From: Thiothrix unzii
Lineage (GTDB): Bacteria > Pseudomonadota > Gammaproteobacteria > Thiotrichales > Thiotrichaceae
DNA length: 64,000 nucleotides
Direction: 5' to 3'
Assembly: GCF_017901175.1 (NCBI RefSeq)
Contig: NZ_CP072793.1
Coordinates: 3,348,001-3,412,000 of the forward strand
In this document: in pieces, positions 27,971 through 36,524 of the stretch
How positions within the stretch are numbered: position 1 is the stretch's first letter
Layout of the letters: every line of letters begins with the position of its first letter
The notes under the pieces: generated by a model
Seen by the model: only the letters and a program-made list of their open reading frames with translations
The model's database searches: none
What the model was told of the DNA's origin: nothing
Position numbers and translations under genes: made by a program

Positions 27971-28849
27971 ATGAAACTCGGAACCTGCCAATATCAACAT
28001 CAAACTTACGTGTGCATTGCCGCTGGCGATCAGGTCTTGATTCCAGCCCTTGACCCCAGTGTGGAACAGTCGCCCTGGCGCGATATGCTTACCTTGATTG
28101 AGCGCGGCGTTGATTACGCTGCGGTGGCGGCTAATGCCACACCCGTCATGCGCGAGCCAGCAACGGCGATTACGTTACTTGCGCCGATTCCGCGCCCGCG
28201 TAAAAACGTCATGTGTTTAGGGCTGAATTATCTGGAACACGCCGAAGAAACCGCCAATCAAATCGGGCGCACCGGCAAAGCACCGCAATACCCCATTGTT
28301 TTCACCAAATGCCCGACCAGCGTGATTGGGCACGAAGCACCCGTACCGTTTGACCCGGAAACCTGTTCCCAACTGGATTGGGAGGTGGAATTAGGCGTGA
28401 TACTGGGCAAAGGCGGTAAAAAAATTACCCGCGAAAATGCGCTGGCGCACGTTTTTGGTTACACCGTTATCAATGATTTGAGTGCGCGGGATATTCAGTT
28501 GAATCACAAACAGTATTTTCTGGGGAAAAGCATTGATGGTGGTTGCCCGATGGGGCCTTGGTTGGTCACGGCGGATGAGATTGCCGATCCACAGGCACTG
28601 GCGATTAGCTGTCGGGTCAATGGCGTAACTAAGCAGGCATCGTCAACGCGCCAGATGATTTTTGATGTTGCCAGTATTATTGAATGGTTGTCGCGGGGCA
28701 TGACCTTGGAAGCAGGTGATGTGATTGCGACCGGAACACCCAGCGGCGTGGGCTTTGTGCGCGAACCCCCGGAATATTTACAGCCCGGTGATGTGGTGGA
28801 GTGCGAAGTGCAGGACGTGGGTGTGTTACGCAATCGCATTGTCGCATAA
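27971..28849 (+). CDS. Fumarylacetoacetate hydrolase family protein
   Basis: A 292-residue FAH-superfamily enzyme. The metal site is visible as LDWEVELGVILGKGG (two glutamates) and, 30 residues on, TVINDLSARD (aspartate); GLNYLEHAEE near residue 80 is the family block. Members cleave or decarboxylate 2-keto or beta-diketo acids such as acylpyruvates. The ATG at 27971 gives the usual N-terminus; the frame extends into the SH3 gene. Only 13 nt separate it from the ketosynthase fusion, so it is probably the first gene of a four-gene unit and might act on a beta-keto product of that pathway (inference). Confidence 0.85.
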   Translation: MKLGTCQYQHQTYVCIAAGDQVLIPALDPSVEQSPWRDMLTLIERGVDYAAVAANATPVMREPATAITLLAPIPRPRKNVMCLGLNYLEHAEETANQIGRTGKAPQYPIVFTKCPTSVIGHEAPVPFDPETCSQLDWEVELGVILGKGGKKITRENALAHVFGYTVINDLSARDIQLNHKQYFLGKSIDGGCPMGPWLVTADEIADPQALAISCRVNGVTKQASSTRQMIFDVASIIEWLSRGMTLEAGDVIATGTPSGVGFVREPPEYLQPGDVVECEVQDVGVLRNRIVA

Positions 28850-28862
28850 GGAAAACAAACCG

Positions 28863-30770
28863 ATGGTTGCACCGACCTTTTTCGATGACATTTACGTGTT
28901 GACGGCGAGTCAGTATTTGCCGGGGCAGCCTGTGGATAACGCGCACATTGATACTTATGTCGCGCAGTTGGATCACACTTCACGGCGTATTAAACAGCGG
29001 GTATTGGCAGAAAACGGGATTGAAACCCGCCATTACGCGCTGGATGAACACGGCAATACCACCATGAGTCACACTGCGATGGCGTGCGCGGCGGTGCATG
29101 GCTGTTTGCAGCAAGCGGCATTGCCATTGGCGGAGCTGGATTTGTTGATGGCGGCATCATCGGGTGGTGATGTGTTAATGCCGGGTTTGGCGAATATGAT
29201 TCAAGGCGAACTTCACGCCCCGCCGATGGAAGTTCACAGTCATCACGGGGTATGCGCCTCCAGCGTGTTGGCGTTAAAAGACGCGGCGCAATCGCTGACC
29301 CAAAACCCACAACAACGGCTGGCAATGGTGGTAGCGGCGGAAATGCCATCGCGGATTTTCAAGCGTTCACGTTTCGCCAGCCAAGCCTATTCCGCCGACT
29401 TTGAAGCCCACTTTTTACGCTGGATGCTGTCCGATGGCGCGGGCGCGGTGTTATTGGGTAAAGCCGCACACGCCCAGCGTCAGGCTAAACTCGCCTTGAA
29501 ACTGCACTGGGTACACGTGAAATCGTTTTCCGGCGATTACCCCGTGTGTATGCAATTTGGGCAAGGCAGTCACCGCGCCAAGCAACGCGATACCAGTTCC
29601 GGGGCGTTGGGTGCGGAAGCCTCGTTTTTGGATTTTCCGAGTGTTGCGGAAGCAGAAGCGGCGGGGCATTTTGCATTGCGCCAGAATCTACGCATTTTGC
29701 CGAATTTGTTTGAAGTCGCAGTGCATGAATACGCGGCGTTGGTGCAAGCAGGGCATGTGCAACCCGATGCGGTGGATGTGTTTTTGTGCCATTACTCGTC
29801 GGAAGCCTTGGGCAAAACCTGTGATGACATGATGCAACAAGCAGGGTTGGGGATTGCGCGTGAAAAATGGTTTAGCAATCTGAAACGCTGCGGCAATACC
29901 GGTGCGGCTTCGATTTTCATTATGCTGGCGGAATGGATGGCGCAAAATCCGCTGCGGGTTGGGCAGAAAATCTTTGCGTTTGTGCCGGAATCAGGGCGTT
30001 TTACCGTCAGTTATTTTATGCTGGAAGTGGTAGATATGACTGCCACAGCACCTGAAATGACTGCGATGGCATTACCCGCGCCACCGCATGAATTTACCCA
30101 ACACGAGGGGCGTACTCGCGATACTTTGCTGGAGTTGGCGGATATTTGGCACGGTTTCCGTTCGCGGATGTGGCGCACCCCGTTGGTGGAAAAAATTAAC
30201 GCGGGCAAATTGACTTCCGCCGATTACGTGACTTGGATGGCGCAATGGATTCCGCAAGTACGCGAAGGCAGTTTGTGGATGCGCCAAGCCGTCGCGCAGT
30301 TGAGTGCGGAATGCCAGCCGTTAGCCAGCCTGATTACCCAGCACGCCGATGATGAACAACACGATTTCAAGCTGTTGTTTGAGGATTACCAATACGCGGG
30401 TGGCACGGCGACGCATATTGAGGCGTTATTACGCAATCCCGGTGGTGAAGCACTGAACAGTTACATGTACCGCAAGGCGGCTACGCCGAATCCGTTTGGG
30501 TTATTGGGCGGCATTTACATTATTGAAGGTACGGGGCAACGCATTGTGCCTTGGCTATTGCCGTTGGTGAAACAGCAATTGGTGTTGCCGGAGCGGTGTT
30601 ACCGTTTCCTGCGTTATCACGGTGAAAACGACGAGAACCATTTGCAGCGTTGGTTATTAGCATTGCAATGGGTATTAGCGGCGGGCGGTGCAGCAGCGCA
30701 AGCGGATATTGTGCGGACTGCGCGGGATGTAGCGACGCTTTATCACCTGCAAATGGAGCATATCCTATGA
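28863..30770 (+). CDS. KAS III-like (StlD/DarB-type) ketosynthase fused to haem-oxygenase-like diiron domain
   Basis: A 635-residue two-domain protein. Residues 1-390 are a thiolase-fold ketosynthase like those of dialkylresorcinol/stilbene pathways; the triad is complete: Cys131 (HHGVCASS), His310 (FLCHYSSEA) and Asn345 (RCGNTGAAS). Residues 420-630 resemble the haem-oxygenase-like diiron (iron-containing redox enzyme) fold, with candidate ligands in HADDEQH (494-500), E555 (IIEGTGQR) and DENH (590-593). A linker with Ala/Pro-rich sequence joins them. Such a fusion suggests condensation of acyl chains followed by oxidation of the product. The start is ATG 28863 after AAGGAAAAC. Its stop overlaps the next start (ATGA). 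Substrate and product are unknown. Confidence 0.75.
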   Translation: MVAPTFFDDIYVLTASQYLPGQPVDNAHIDTYVAQLDHTSRRIKQRVLAENGIETRHYALDEHGNTTMSHTAMACAAVHGCLQQAALPLAELDLLMAASSGGDVLMPGLANMIQGELHAPPMEVHSHHGVCASSVLALKDAAQSLTQNPQQRLAMVVAAEMPSRIFKRSRFASQAYSADFEAHFLRWMLSDGAGAVLLGKAAHAQRQAKLALKLHWVHVKSFSGDYPVCMQFGQGSHRAKQRDTSSGALGAEASFLDFPSVAEAEAAGHFALRQNLRILPNLFEVAVHEYAALVQAGHVQPDAVDVFLCHYSSEALGKTCDDMMQQAGLGIAREKWFSNLKRCGNTGAASIFIMLAEWMAQNPLRVGQKIFAFVPESGRFTVSYFMLEVVDMTATAPEMTAMALPAPPHEFTQHEGRTRDTLLELADIWHGFRSRMWRTPLVEKINAGKLTSADYVTWMAQWIPQVREGSLWMRQAVAQLSAECQPLASLITQHADDEQHDFKLLFEDYQYAGGTATHIEALLRNPGGEALNSYMYRKAATPNPFGLLGGIYIIEGTGQRIVPWLLPLVKQQLVLPERCYRFLRYHGENDENHLQRWLLALQWVLAAGGAAAQADIVRTARDVATLYHLQMEHIL

Positions 30771-31648
30771 AACCGGGCAATGATTGGGCGCACTGGCAGC
30801 ACGATTGGGACGACCCTAACCCGTGGTATGCCTTGTATATGGACAGCGTTACCCCGTTGTCGCCAGCAGTGAAACAGGCTTGGTTGGAAGATAGTAGCCG
30901 TAAAAGTCGTCAATATTTGTTGCCGGTGGTGCGCCCGTTAGCGCGAGCCATGATTGTGGTGTTGCAGCTTGTTAAAAGCGTGTTACCGCAATGGCGTAAT
31001 TCGGCTGCATTGCATCGGGCGATTGTGTGGGGCTTAAAGCATTTCGTCAGCCCACAGGCGAATCAGTTTATCTTGCGGCATTTTCATTTGGGTAGCGAAA
31101 TCCAGCGGTTCATTTTGGATAATGTGCCGGGGGTGGAGATTCCGGCGTTGCACTTCATGCGCTTTCAAACCTTGGATGAGCTATTGGATGATGCGTTTGT
31201 GCGTCATGATCTGAATTTGTTTAATTTCATTACGGCGTTAAATACCGAGCTGCAAGCGCAGGGGCGTAGTTTGGTCGCGCCGCCAACGCTGGATTTTTCC
31301 GCGATTACCGATGGTGAGTTTCCGTTGGAGGCATTACCGCAGGGGCGATTCAATAAGCTGGATATTCAAACGGCGATTGAAATTTACACCCCGGTGTTCC
31401 AGTTTTTTCTGACAGACAGCGACTTTTGGCGGTCAGTGAATTCGTTGCAATTGGATGAAACCATTGCGATGTACGTGGCGCGAATTATCAATGATCCGTT
31501 GCCGTTATTGATGGTGAATAATCGCCATCCATTAGTGCCGCATTCGACCTTACGCGCAGGTTTCCGGTTGGTATTGCACGGCTTGGGAACTGAGATGTTG
31601 CACCACCATTTGGTATTGCTGAAACGTCAGCAGGCGGCAAGCGCGTGA
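30767..31648 (+). CDS. Unknown protein in the ketosynthase operon, 293 aa
   Basis: I do not recognise this 293-residue protein. It has an amphipathic or weakly hydrophobic helix near residues 52-72 (VRPLARAMIVVLQLVKSVLP) that may touch membranes, a Trp/Asp-rich N-terminus (DWAHWQHDWDDPNPWYALY) and a His-rich C-terminus (GTEMLHHHLVLLK). It starts by an ATGA overlap with the ketosynthase fusion and ends by a GTGA overlap with the fatty-acid hydroxylase gene, so translation of the three is coupled. By context it may be an accessory or acyl-handling factor. Confidence 0.7.
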   Translation: MKPGNDWAHWQHDWDDPNPWYALYMDSVTPLSPAVKQAWLEDSSRKSRQYLLPVVRPLARAMIVVLQLVKSVLPQWRNSAALHRAIVWGLKHFVSPQANQFILRHFHLGSEIQRFILDNVPGVEIPALHFMRFQTLDELLDDAFVRHDLNLFNFITALNTELQAQGRSLVAPPTLDFSAITDGEFPLEALPQGRFNKLDIQTAIEIYTPVFQFFLTDSDFWRSVNSLQLDETIAMYVARIINDPLPLLMVNNRHPLVPHSTLRAGFRLVLHGLGTEMLHHHLVLLKRQQAASA

Positions 31649-32382
31649 TGCTGGCGTTTGATCAATGGTGTCATGTCCAGCTTGCGCAATTGCACGGCTG
31701 GGAAGTGTACTTTCTGGCAGTATTAGCTTTCAGCAGCTTGTATTTTGGCAGCGCAGGTTTGATGCAAGGGTTAATCCGTTGGGCGCAACGGCAGCAAGTA
31801 GGTGCGGTGGTAACGCCCAGTTTGCCGCGCTCCGGGCAGGTGCGTGAGGAAATCCGTCACAGTTTACTGTCGATTCAGGTGTTTGCGTTGCAGGGCGTGG
31901 GCTTGTGGTGGCTGTTGCAACACGGTTATTTGAGTGCTGCACCGTTAACCAGCACGACGGCTTGGGTGCTGCAAGTGGTGGTGTTATTTGCCTTCAATGA
32001 AGTGCATTTTTACCTTGCGCACCGTGGTTTGCATCATCCTTGGTGGTTGCGGCGGGTGCATGGGGTGCATCACCGTTCACGGATTCCAACCCCGTATGCC
32101 ACTTATGCCTTTCATTGGGGCGAAGCGGCGTTGCTGGGGTCGGTGATGCCGCTGGCTTTGCTGGTTTACCCGTTTGCGTTGAGCAGTTTGCTGGTGTTGC
32201 CGCTGCTGAGTATCGTGATTAATGTGCAAGGGCATTGCAATTACACCCTGTTTCCGGGGTCGCGGCGTGGGGCGTTGCGCGGTTATGTGCAACATCATCA
32301 GGCGCACCACGAAAAGTTACGCGGCAATTTCGGGTTTGCATTGCCTTGGCTGGATCGGTGGTTGGGGACGGCGTTGCGGTAA
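31645..32382 (+). CDS. Fatty-acid hydroxylase / sterol desaturase family membrane protein
   Basis: A 245-residue membrane diiron enzyme. Hydrophobic segments lie near residues 20-40, 75-98, 105-125 and 155-185. The histidine clusters of the family are present: HFYLAHRGLHH (about 120-130), HGVHH (about 139-143) and HHQAHHE (about 218-224). It should hydroxylate or desaturate a lipid-like substrate at the membrane. It starts at GTG 31645 (or ATG 31648), overlapping the previous stop. As the last gene of the FAH/ketosynthase/unknown operon it may modify the product of that pathway. Confidence 0.88.
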   Translation: MMLAFDQWCHVQLAQLHGWEVYFLAVLAFSSLYFGSAGLMQGLIRWAQRQQVGAVVTPSLPRSGQVREEIRHSLLSIQVFALQGVGLWWLLQHGYLSAAPLTSTTAWVLQVVVLFAFNEVHFYLAHRGLHHPWWLRRVHGVHHRSRIPTPYATYAFHWGEAALLGSVMPLALLVYPFALSSLLVLPLLSIVINVQGHCNYTLFPGSRRGALRGYVQHHQAHHEKLRGNFGFALPWLDRWLGTALR

Positions 32383-32412
32383 AGGCTTGAATATTTAGGC
32401 GTTTCAACCCGA

Positions 32413-32994
32413 TCATTCTTCAGACAAGGTAACACCGGCGTAGATGTCCGCAAGACCCAGCATGATTTCCAGACAGGGGAGCGTGATTTCATCTTGCAAC
32501 TGATCGAATTGTTGCAACGCCCAACCACCGTCGGTATCACGCACCAGCATATCGACCTGCGGTTTGTCTTGCGCCACGATCAGGTAGGCTTGCAGCGAGG
32601 GGATGGACTGGTAAACCAGTGCCTTTTCCAGATAATCCTTGCGCAGGGTAGAAGCGGAGGTGACCTCAACAATCAGGCAGGGTTTTTCCAGATAGTAGTT
32701 ATCGGCATCATCGTCTTCTGCACAGCCAACCACCACGTCGGGGTAGTAATAGGTTTTGCGTTGCTTGGATGCGCGGACTTTCAAATCACCCATGAAGGCT
32801 TCGCATTGGCTGTTGCCCGCATCCATGAAGGCGCGATAACAATTGCCAGCAATCCGGTTATGCCGTTTGCTCGCGCCTGCCATCAGGTAAACCTGCCCAT
32901 CCACATACTCATGGCGTTCGCTGGAAAGCTTTTCACCTTCTAGGTACTCTTGCTCACTGATGTAGTGCTTGTGTACTTCGCGTGCTACTGACAT
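32413..32994 (-). CDS. Uma2-family (PD-(D/E)XK-like) protein
   Basis: A 193-residue protein of the Uma2/DUF820 family. YISEQEYLEGEKLSSERHEYVDG opens the fold, YYYPDVVVG and CLIVEVTSAST supply the PD-(D/E)xK nuclease-like motif, and KALVYQSIPSLQAYLIV follows. These genes are abundant in cyanobacteria and in Thiothrix-like bacteria, often in many copies; function is mostly unproven. The start was set at ATG 32994, preceded by AGGAGG 9 nt upstream; the frame continues 37 codons further without conserved sequence. It lies 97 nt downstream of cobS. Confidence 0.87.
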   Translation of the reverse strand: MSVAREVHKHYISEQEYLEGEKLSSERHEYVDGQVYLMAGASKRHNRIAGNCYRAFMDAGNSQCEAFMGDLKVRASKQRKTYYYPDVVVGCAEDDDADNYYLEKPCLIVEVTSASTLRKDYLEKALVYQSIPSLQAYLIVAQDKPQVDMLVRDTDGGWALQQFDQLQDEITLPCLEIMLGLADIYAGVTLSEE

Positions 32995-33091
32995 GGCGCA
33001 TAACCTCCTGCCTTTGATAGGGCAAAGCATAGCATTTGCCAGACTTGGCAGGAATCTCCTTGTCGCTCGTCCGGCTGTAAAGCAGGAAGCA

Positions 33092-33826
33092 TCAGTAGCT
33101 GCCACTGACGCAGCAGCCCACTAACCACAACATTTCGCCGATTTCTACGGTGGCTCCGGCAGTATCCCCGGTGCAACCTTGTAAGCGTTGCAGCATCAAT
33201 CGCCGCAATAGCCAAAACCCCAGCAATACAGCGAGCAAACCACTACCGGAAACCGTGAAACCCAGCAGTAAACCGCCAGTAACTATCCAGATAGCTGTGG
33301 TGCGAGGTAAATGCGCAGTAACGGCACTCGCTAAACCTTCCGCCCGCACATACGGCGTGGTTAAAAATAGCAGTAAAATCAATAGCCGCCCAATAATGGG
33401 AGCCATTAGAATTAGCCACCAAGCAGCATGTTCCAGCACTGCCACTAATGCCGCGAATTTCAGCAATAACACCCCGACCAAGGCAATTACACCCGCCGCA
33501 CCTACCAGCGGATCTTTGAGGATGCGGTGCGTTTTTGCGGGATCACCAAACCCGCCCAGCCAAGCATCTGCACTATCCGCCAGCCCGTCTAGGTGCAAAC
33601 CACCCGTCACCATTGCCCAAATGACAGTGAGTATGGCTGCGAGTAACAGCGGCGGGGCGTGCGGAAATAGCAGCAACGGTATGCATAAGATTACGCCGAT
33701 AACTGCGCCTACTGCGGGGTAAAACAGCGCGGCACGGGCGAAGTCAGGTGGTTCTAGCTGCCCCAAGTTTGGGATGGGGATGCGAGTGAGGAAGGATAGG
33801 GCGAGGAAAAAGTGTTTTAGTTTCAT
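33092..33826 (-). CDS. cobS: Adenosylcobinamide-GDP ribazoletransferase (cobalamin synthase)
   Basis: A 244-residue integral membrane enzyme that joins adenosylcobinamide-GDP and alpha-ribazole in the last steps of coenzyme B12 assembly. The N-terminus FFLALSFLTRIPIP is the family signature, HLDGLADSADAWLGG near residue 80 holds the acidic catalytic block, and DPLVGAAGV follows. Several hydrophobic helices are spread through the chain. Its ATG overlaps the stop of hipA (ATGA), an odd neighbour for a biosynthetic gene. cobT and cobU lie just beyond the hipBA pair on the same strand. Confidence 0.93.
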   Translation of the reverse strand: MKLKHFFLALSFLTRIPIPNLGQLEPPDFARAALFYPAVGAVIGVILCIPLLLFPHAPPLLLAAILTVIWAMVTGGLHLDGLADSADAWLGGFGDPAKTHRILKDPLVGAAGVIALVGVLLLKFAALVAVLEHAAWWLILMAPIIGRLLILLLFLTTPYVRAEGLASAVTAHLPRTTAIWIVTGGLLLGFTVSGSGLLAVLLGFWLLRRLMLQRLQGCTGDTAGATVEIGEMLWLVGCCVSGSY

Positions 33827-35121
33827 GATCGTAACCGCTGCACCATATCGTTGATAATGACATGAAGAATGGCGCGTAAGCAGCGTACTTCCCCCGCAAA
33901 AAAGCGATTCAAGGCGGGGCGTTGCTGCAATAGGGTGTGGTTTTCCTGCTCAATAGCGGTCAGCAATTGCGTTGCGGCAGGTTTGATACGCTCAAGCTGG
34001 AAATCCAATAAGCGTTGAGCCGTGTTAACGTGAATCCCCAACACTGCACCCGCATTGAGCAAGGTCGTGCGATCCAGTTCCGCGAAAGTGCGCTTGTCTA
34101 ATATCGGCCATGCCAGTGTGGTATGAGGCCAGACATCGCGTTCCATTGCTTTGGTGTCGTACACTCCAATGGCGAGTAAATCGTAATGTGGGGCAAGGCT
34201 TACGCCTTGTTTGCTCATTAAAAACGACAAGTTTTTCAAGTGTGCATCGCTATTGCCCACCAGCACATTGAACACCAGCCAAGAAAATAAGCGTAAGCGG
34301 GCAGCCGCAGGCGCATGACAGCGGCTCGCCAGTAGGCTTAAGCGTTCGACGCTGGCTTGGGCGTATTTGAACTGTCGATCCAAATCAAGAACTTGGCAGG
34401 CATCGACCACATGCAGTCGGGCGGTATTCGCCAGTGTTATCTCGCGGTCAAAACGCTCAATCAAGTATACCGGCTCTGGCACGTAATGCCGTGTTACCTC
34501 CGGTACGATAAGGTTGAGTGCTTTCGCCAAGCGCATGGTGAAATATTCATTAATCACGCTGTGCGCATAGTGAGTATCAGGGTGATCAGGTTTCAGAATA
34601 TGCGTTGAAGGCGTTACCCCGATTGGCTCGAATAATTGCCCATTCCGCAAAATGACTGGCAGCTTATGTTGCGCCCCTGCCAATGACATGCGTTTTGCCG
34701 CGCCTGTTGATAGGGAAGCTGTCGGTAAACGTTGAATACGCTCATGCAAGTGAGCATCGCTGAGTGGCCTTGTACCGCTATCCAGTGTTTCATCCGGGGA
34801 GGTGCGTAATATTAAAGAGCCAGCAGATTCCGCGCCGTAATACGCCAGTAAGCCAAAGGCATCGGCACTTTCCAATTGCGCATCGCGTGCCAGCAAGGTG
34901 CGTGCGCCTTCTTCAGGGAGCAGATTATCGAAAAACCACTGTACACTGCGTTGCGAACTGTTATCGACGTGCGGCACTAACTGGCGCGGCAATATCGGAC
35001 TAATGTCATAGCCATCAACGGCATCAATCCAAGTCGGATCGTAGGTAAATGACCAAATGCCATTGGTGTCATGCAGTTCTCCAACCCGACGGGTATTGAT
35101 GTAAACATGCAGCACTTTCAT
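33823..35121 (-). CDS. hipA: HipA-type serine/threonine kinase toxin
   Basis: A 432-residue HipA. Residues 1-100 are the Couple_hipA-like N-terminal domain (VYINTRRVGELHD). SLAGAQHKLPV near residue 147 is the nucleotide-binding loop, the kinase core has LIERFDRE near 222, NVLVGNSDAHLKNLSF near 290 with the catalytic aspartate, and PHYDLL with the metal aspartate. All key residues are present, so the kinase is probably active; known HipA toxins phosphorylate glutamyl-tRNA synthetase. It overlaps hipB by ATGA and cobS by ATGA. Confidence 0.92.
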   Translation of the reverse strand: MKVLHVYINTRRVGELHDTNGIWSFTYDPTWIDAVDGYDISPILPRQLVPHVDNSSQRSVQWFFDNLLPEEGARTLLARDAQLESADAFGLLAYYGAESAGSLILRTSPDETLDSGTRPLSDAHLHERIQRLPTASLSTGAAKRMSLAGAQHKLPVILRNGQLFEPIGVTPSTHILKPDHPDTHYAHSVINEYFTMRLAKALNLIVPEVTRHYVPEPVYLIERFDREITLANTARLHVVDACQVLDLDRQFKYAQASVERLSLLASRCHAPAAARLRLFSWLVFNVLVGNSDAHLKNLSFLMSKQGVSLAPHYDLLAIGVYDTKAMERDVWPHTTLAWPILDKRTFAELDRTTLLNAGAVLGIHVNTAQRLLDFQLERIKPAATQLLTAIEQENHTLLQQRPALNRFFAGEVRCLRAILHVIINDMVQRLRS

Positions 35122-35387
35122 GATTTAGCCGCTTTCGTGCGCTGTAATGTGGTGTATTGCACCGCAATATCATCATTGACTTCGACTTGGAGTACCAAGC
35201 CTAAGCCGTGTAATACTTGCAATAATTTATCCAAACGAACACCGGGTGCGCCGTTTTCCAAACCACTCAGAAACATGTCGGAAACCCCCATTGCTCCGGC
35301 GGCATCATCTTGGCGTAGTTTTTGCGCTTTGCGGGCGGCTCTAACCAGATGACCGACATCGGTAGGGGTGGCTAAGGTGATAGCCAT
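35118..35387 (-). CDS. hipB: HipB-type antitoxin, XRE-family regulator
   Basis: An 89-residue helix-turn-helix protein. VGHLVRAARKAQKLRQDDAAGAMG and VSDMFLSGLENG form the XRE-type HTH; the rest (LDKLLQVLHGLGLVLQVEV) is the usual HipB dimerisation strand region. It should neutralise HipA and repress its own promoter. Two near-identical inverted repeats lie just upstream (35401-35422 and 35452-35473). Its stop overlaps the hipA start by 4 nt. Confidence 0.92.
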   Translation of the reverse strand: MAITLATPTDVGHLVRAARKAQKLRQDDAAGAMGVSDMFLSGLENGAPGVRLDKLLQVLHGLGLVLQVEVNDDIAVQYTTLQRTKAAKS

Positions 35388-35400
35388 AAATGCTCCATAA

Positions 35401-35422
35401 AATCCTAACAGTTATTAGAATT
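35401..35422. promoter_or_regulatory. HipB operator candidate 1
   Basis: AATCCTAA, 6 nt, TTAGAATT: an 8-bp inverted repeat with one mismatch, 13 nt upstream of the hipB start. The ATCC...GGAT-type symmetry recalls E. coli hip operators (TATCC N8 GGATA). It pairs with site 2, 51 bp away centre to centre, roughly five helical turns. Confidence 0.7.
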
Positions 35423-35451
35423 GTAGGCGGATTGTACTGTTTTTCAATAGA

Positions 35452-35473
35452 AATCCTAACGATTATTAGGATT
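35452..35473. promoter_or_regulatory. HipB operator candidate 2
   Basis: AATCCTAA (35452-35459) and TTAGGATT (35466-35473): a perfect 8-bp inverted repeat with a 6-nt spacer, the better copy of site 1. It begins only 65 nt upstream of hipB and ends 7 nt short of the cobT stop codon, so the hipBA promoter is squeezed between these genes. Confidence 0.75.
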
Positions 35474-35480
35474 TTTCAAA

Positions 35481-36524
35481 TCACAACTTCCCCGCTACCG
35501 CTGCTTCGGCAAATGTCGCCATACCAGCGTGCAACGCACACGCCATGCGCAATAACGGCACTGCCACCGCCGCGCCACTGCCTTCCCCAAGGCGCATTCC
35601 TAAGTCCAGCAACGGGCGTAATTGCAAGGCATCAATCGCGAAAGCGTGCCCCGGTTCAGCGGAGGTGTGCGACAAAAACAACCACGGATGCATTGACGGC
35701 TGAATCCGTGCCGCCAGCAATGCCGCAGCAGTGCTGATAAAGCCGTCCACCAATACCGGAATCCCCAGTTGCGCCGCCCGTAAATACGCACCGGTCAGTG
35801 CTGCAATTTCAAACCCGCCCATGCAGCGTAAGCTTTCCAGCGGGTCGTGGTGTGCCGCGCGGTGCAGATTAAGAATACGTTGCACCACCGTGACCTTGTG
35901 CAATATGCCAGCCCGATCCAAACCCGTGCCTGCGCCCGTTACTTCCAGCGGGACTAAATCCAGCAAAGCGCAATACAACGCGGTGGCAGCAGTGGTATTA
36001 GCAATGCCCATTTCCCCACCAATAAACAAATCGGCTTGTTGGGTGTGAGCGCGGTTGGCGGCATCAGCACCAGCTTGCAGCGCGAGGTGTAATTGCGCAT
36101 GGCTCATGGCGGGGTGTAAGGCACTATTCGCCGTGCCATCACCCGCACGTTGACTGATCAGGGCGGGGTGGGTTAACGCGGTTTTTACCCCTACGTCAAT
36201 CACTTCCAAGGTGGCACCCAATGCCTGCGCCAACACGTTAATCGCCGCGCCGCCGTGCAGAAAGTTAGCCACCATTTGCGTTGTTACCGCCTGTGGAAAT
36301 GCCGAAACCGCTTCATCCGCCACCCCGTGATCTGCTGCAAACACGCTAATGTGTACGGCATTCAACGTGGGCAATTCCCGGCGTTGCAAAGCGGCAAGGC
36401 GCATCACCACCGTTTCCAGTTCACCTAACGCGCCCGTTGGTTTGGTCAGTTGTGCTTGTCGTTGTTGCGCGGCTTGGTACAGCGCAGCGTCGGGAATTGG
36501 GCAAGGCTGGGTCAACCAATGCAT
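35481..36524 (-). CDS. cobT: Nicotinate-nucleotide-dimethylbenzimidazole phosphoribosyltransferase
   Basis: A 347-residue CobT that makes alpha-ribazole-5'-phosphate for the lower ligand of cobalamin. [20 protein letters not shown] near residue 170 is the family substrate-binding motif, [10 protein letters not shown] near 29 is the N-terminal block, and the catalytic glutamate lies in the C-terminal [15 protein letters not shown]. Its start overlaps the end of cobU by 13 nt, so cobUT is one unit. hipBA and cobS follow on the same strand. Confidence 0.94.
   Translation of the reverse strand: MHWLTQPCPIPDAALYQAAQQRQAQLTKPTGALGELETVVMRLAALQRRELPTLNAVHISVFAADHGVADEAVSAFPQAVTTQMVANFLHGGAAINVLAQALGATLEVIDVGVKTALTHPALISQRAGDGTANSALHPAMSHAQLHLALQAGADAANRAHTQQADLFIGGEMGIANTTAATALYCALLDLVPLEVTGAGTGLDRAGILHKVTVVQRILNLHRAAHHDPLESLRCMGGFEIAALTGAYLRAAQLGIPVLVDGFISTAAALLAARIQPSMHPWLFLSHTSAEPGHAFAIDALQLRPLLDLGMRLGEGSGAAVAVPLLRMACALHAGMATFAEAAVAGKL

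Noticed and set aside
35120-35480. hipBA read as part of a mobile element
   Set aside because: No transposase, inverted ends or direct repeats around the pair; only the operator repeats are seen.
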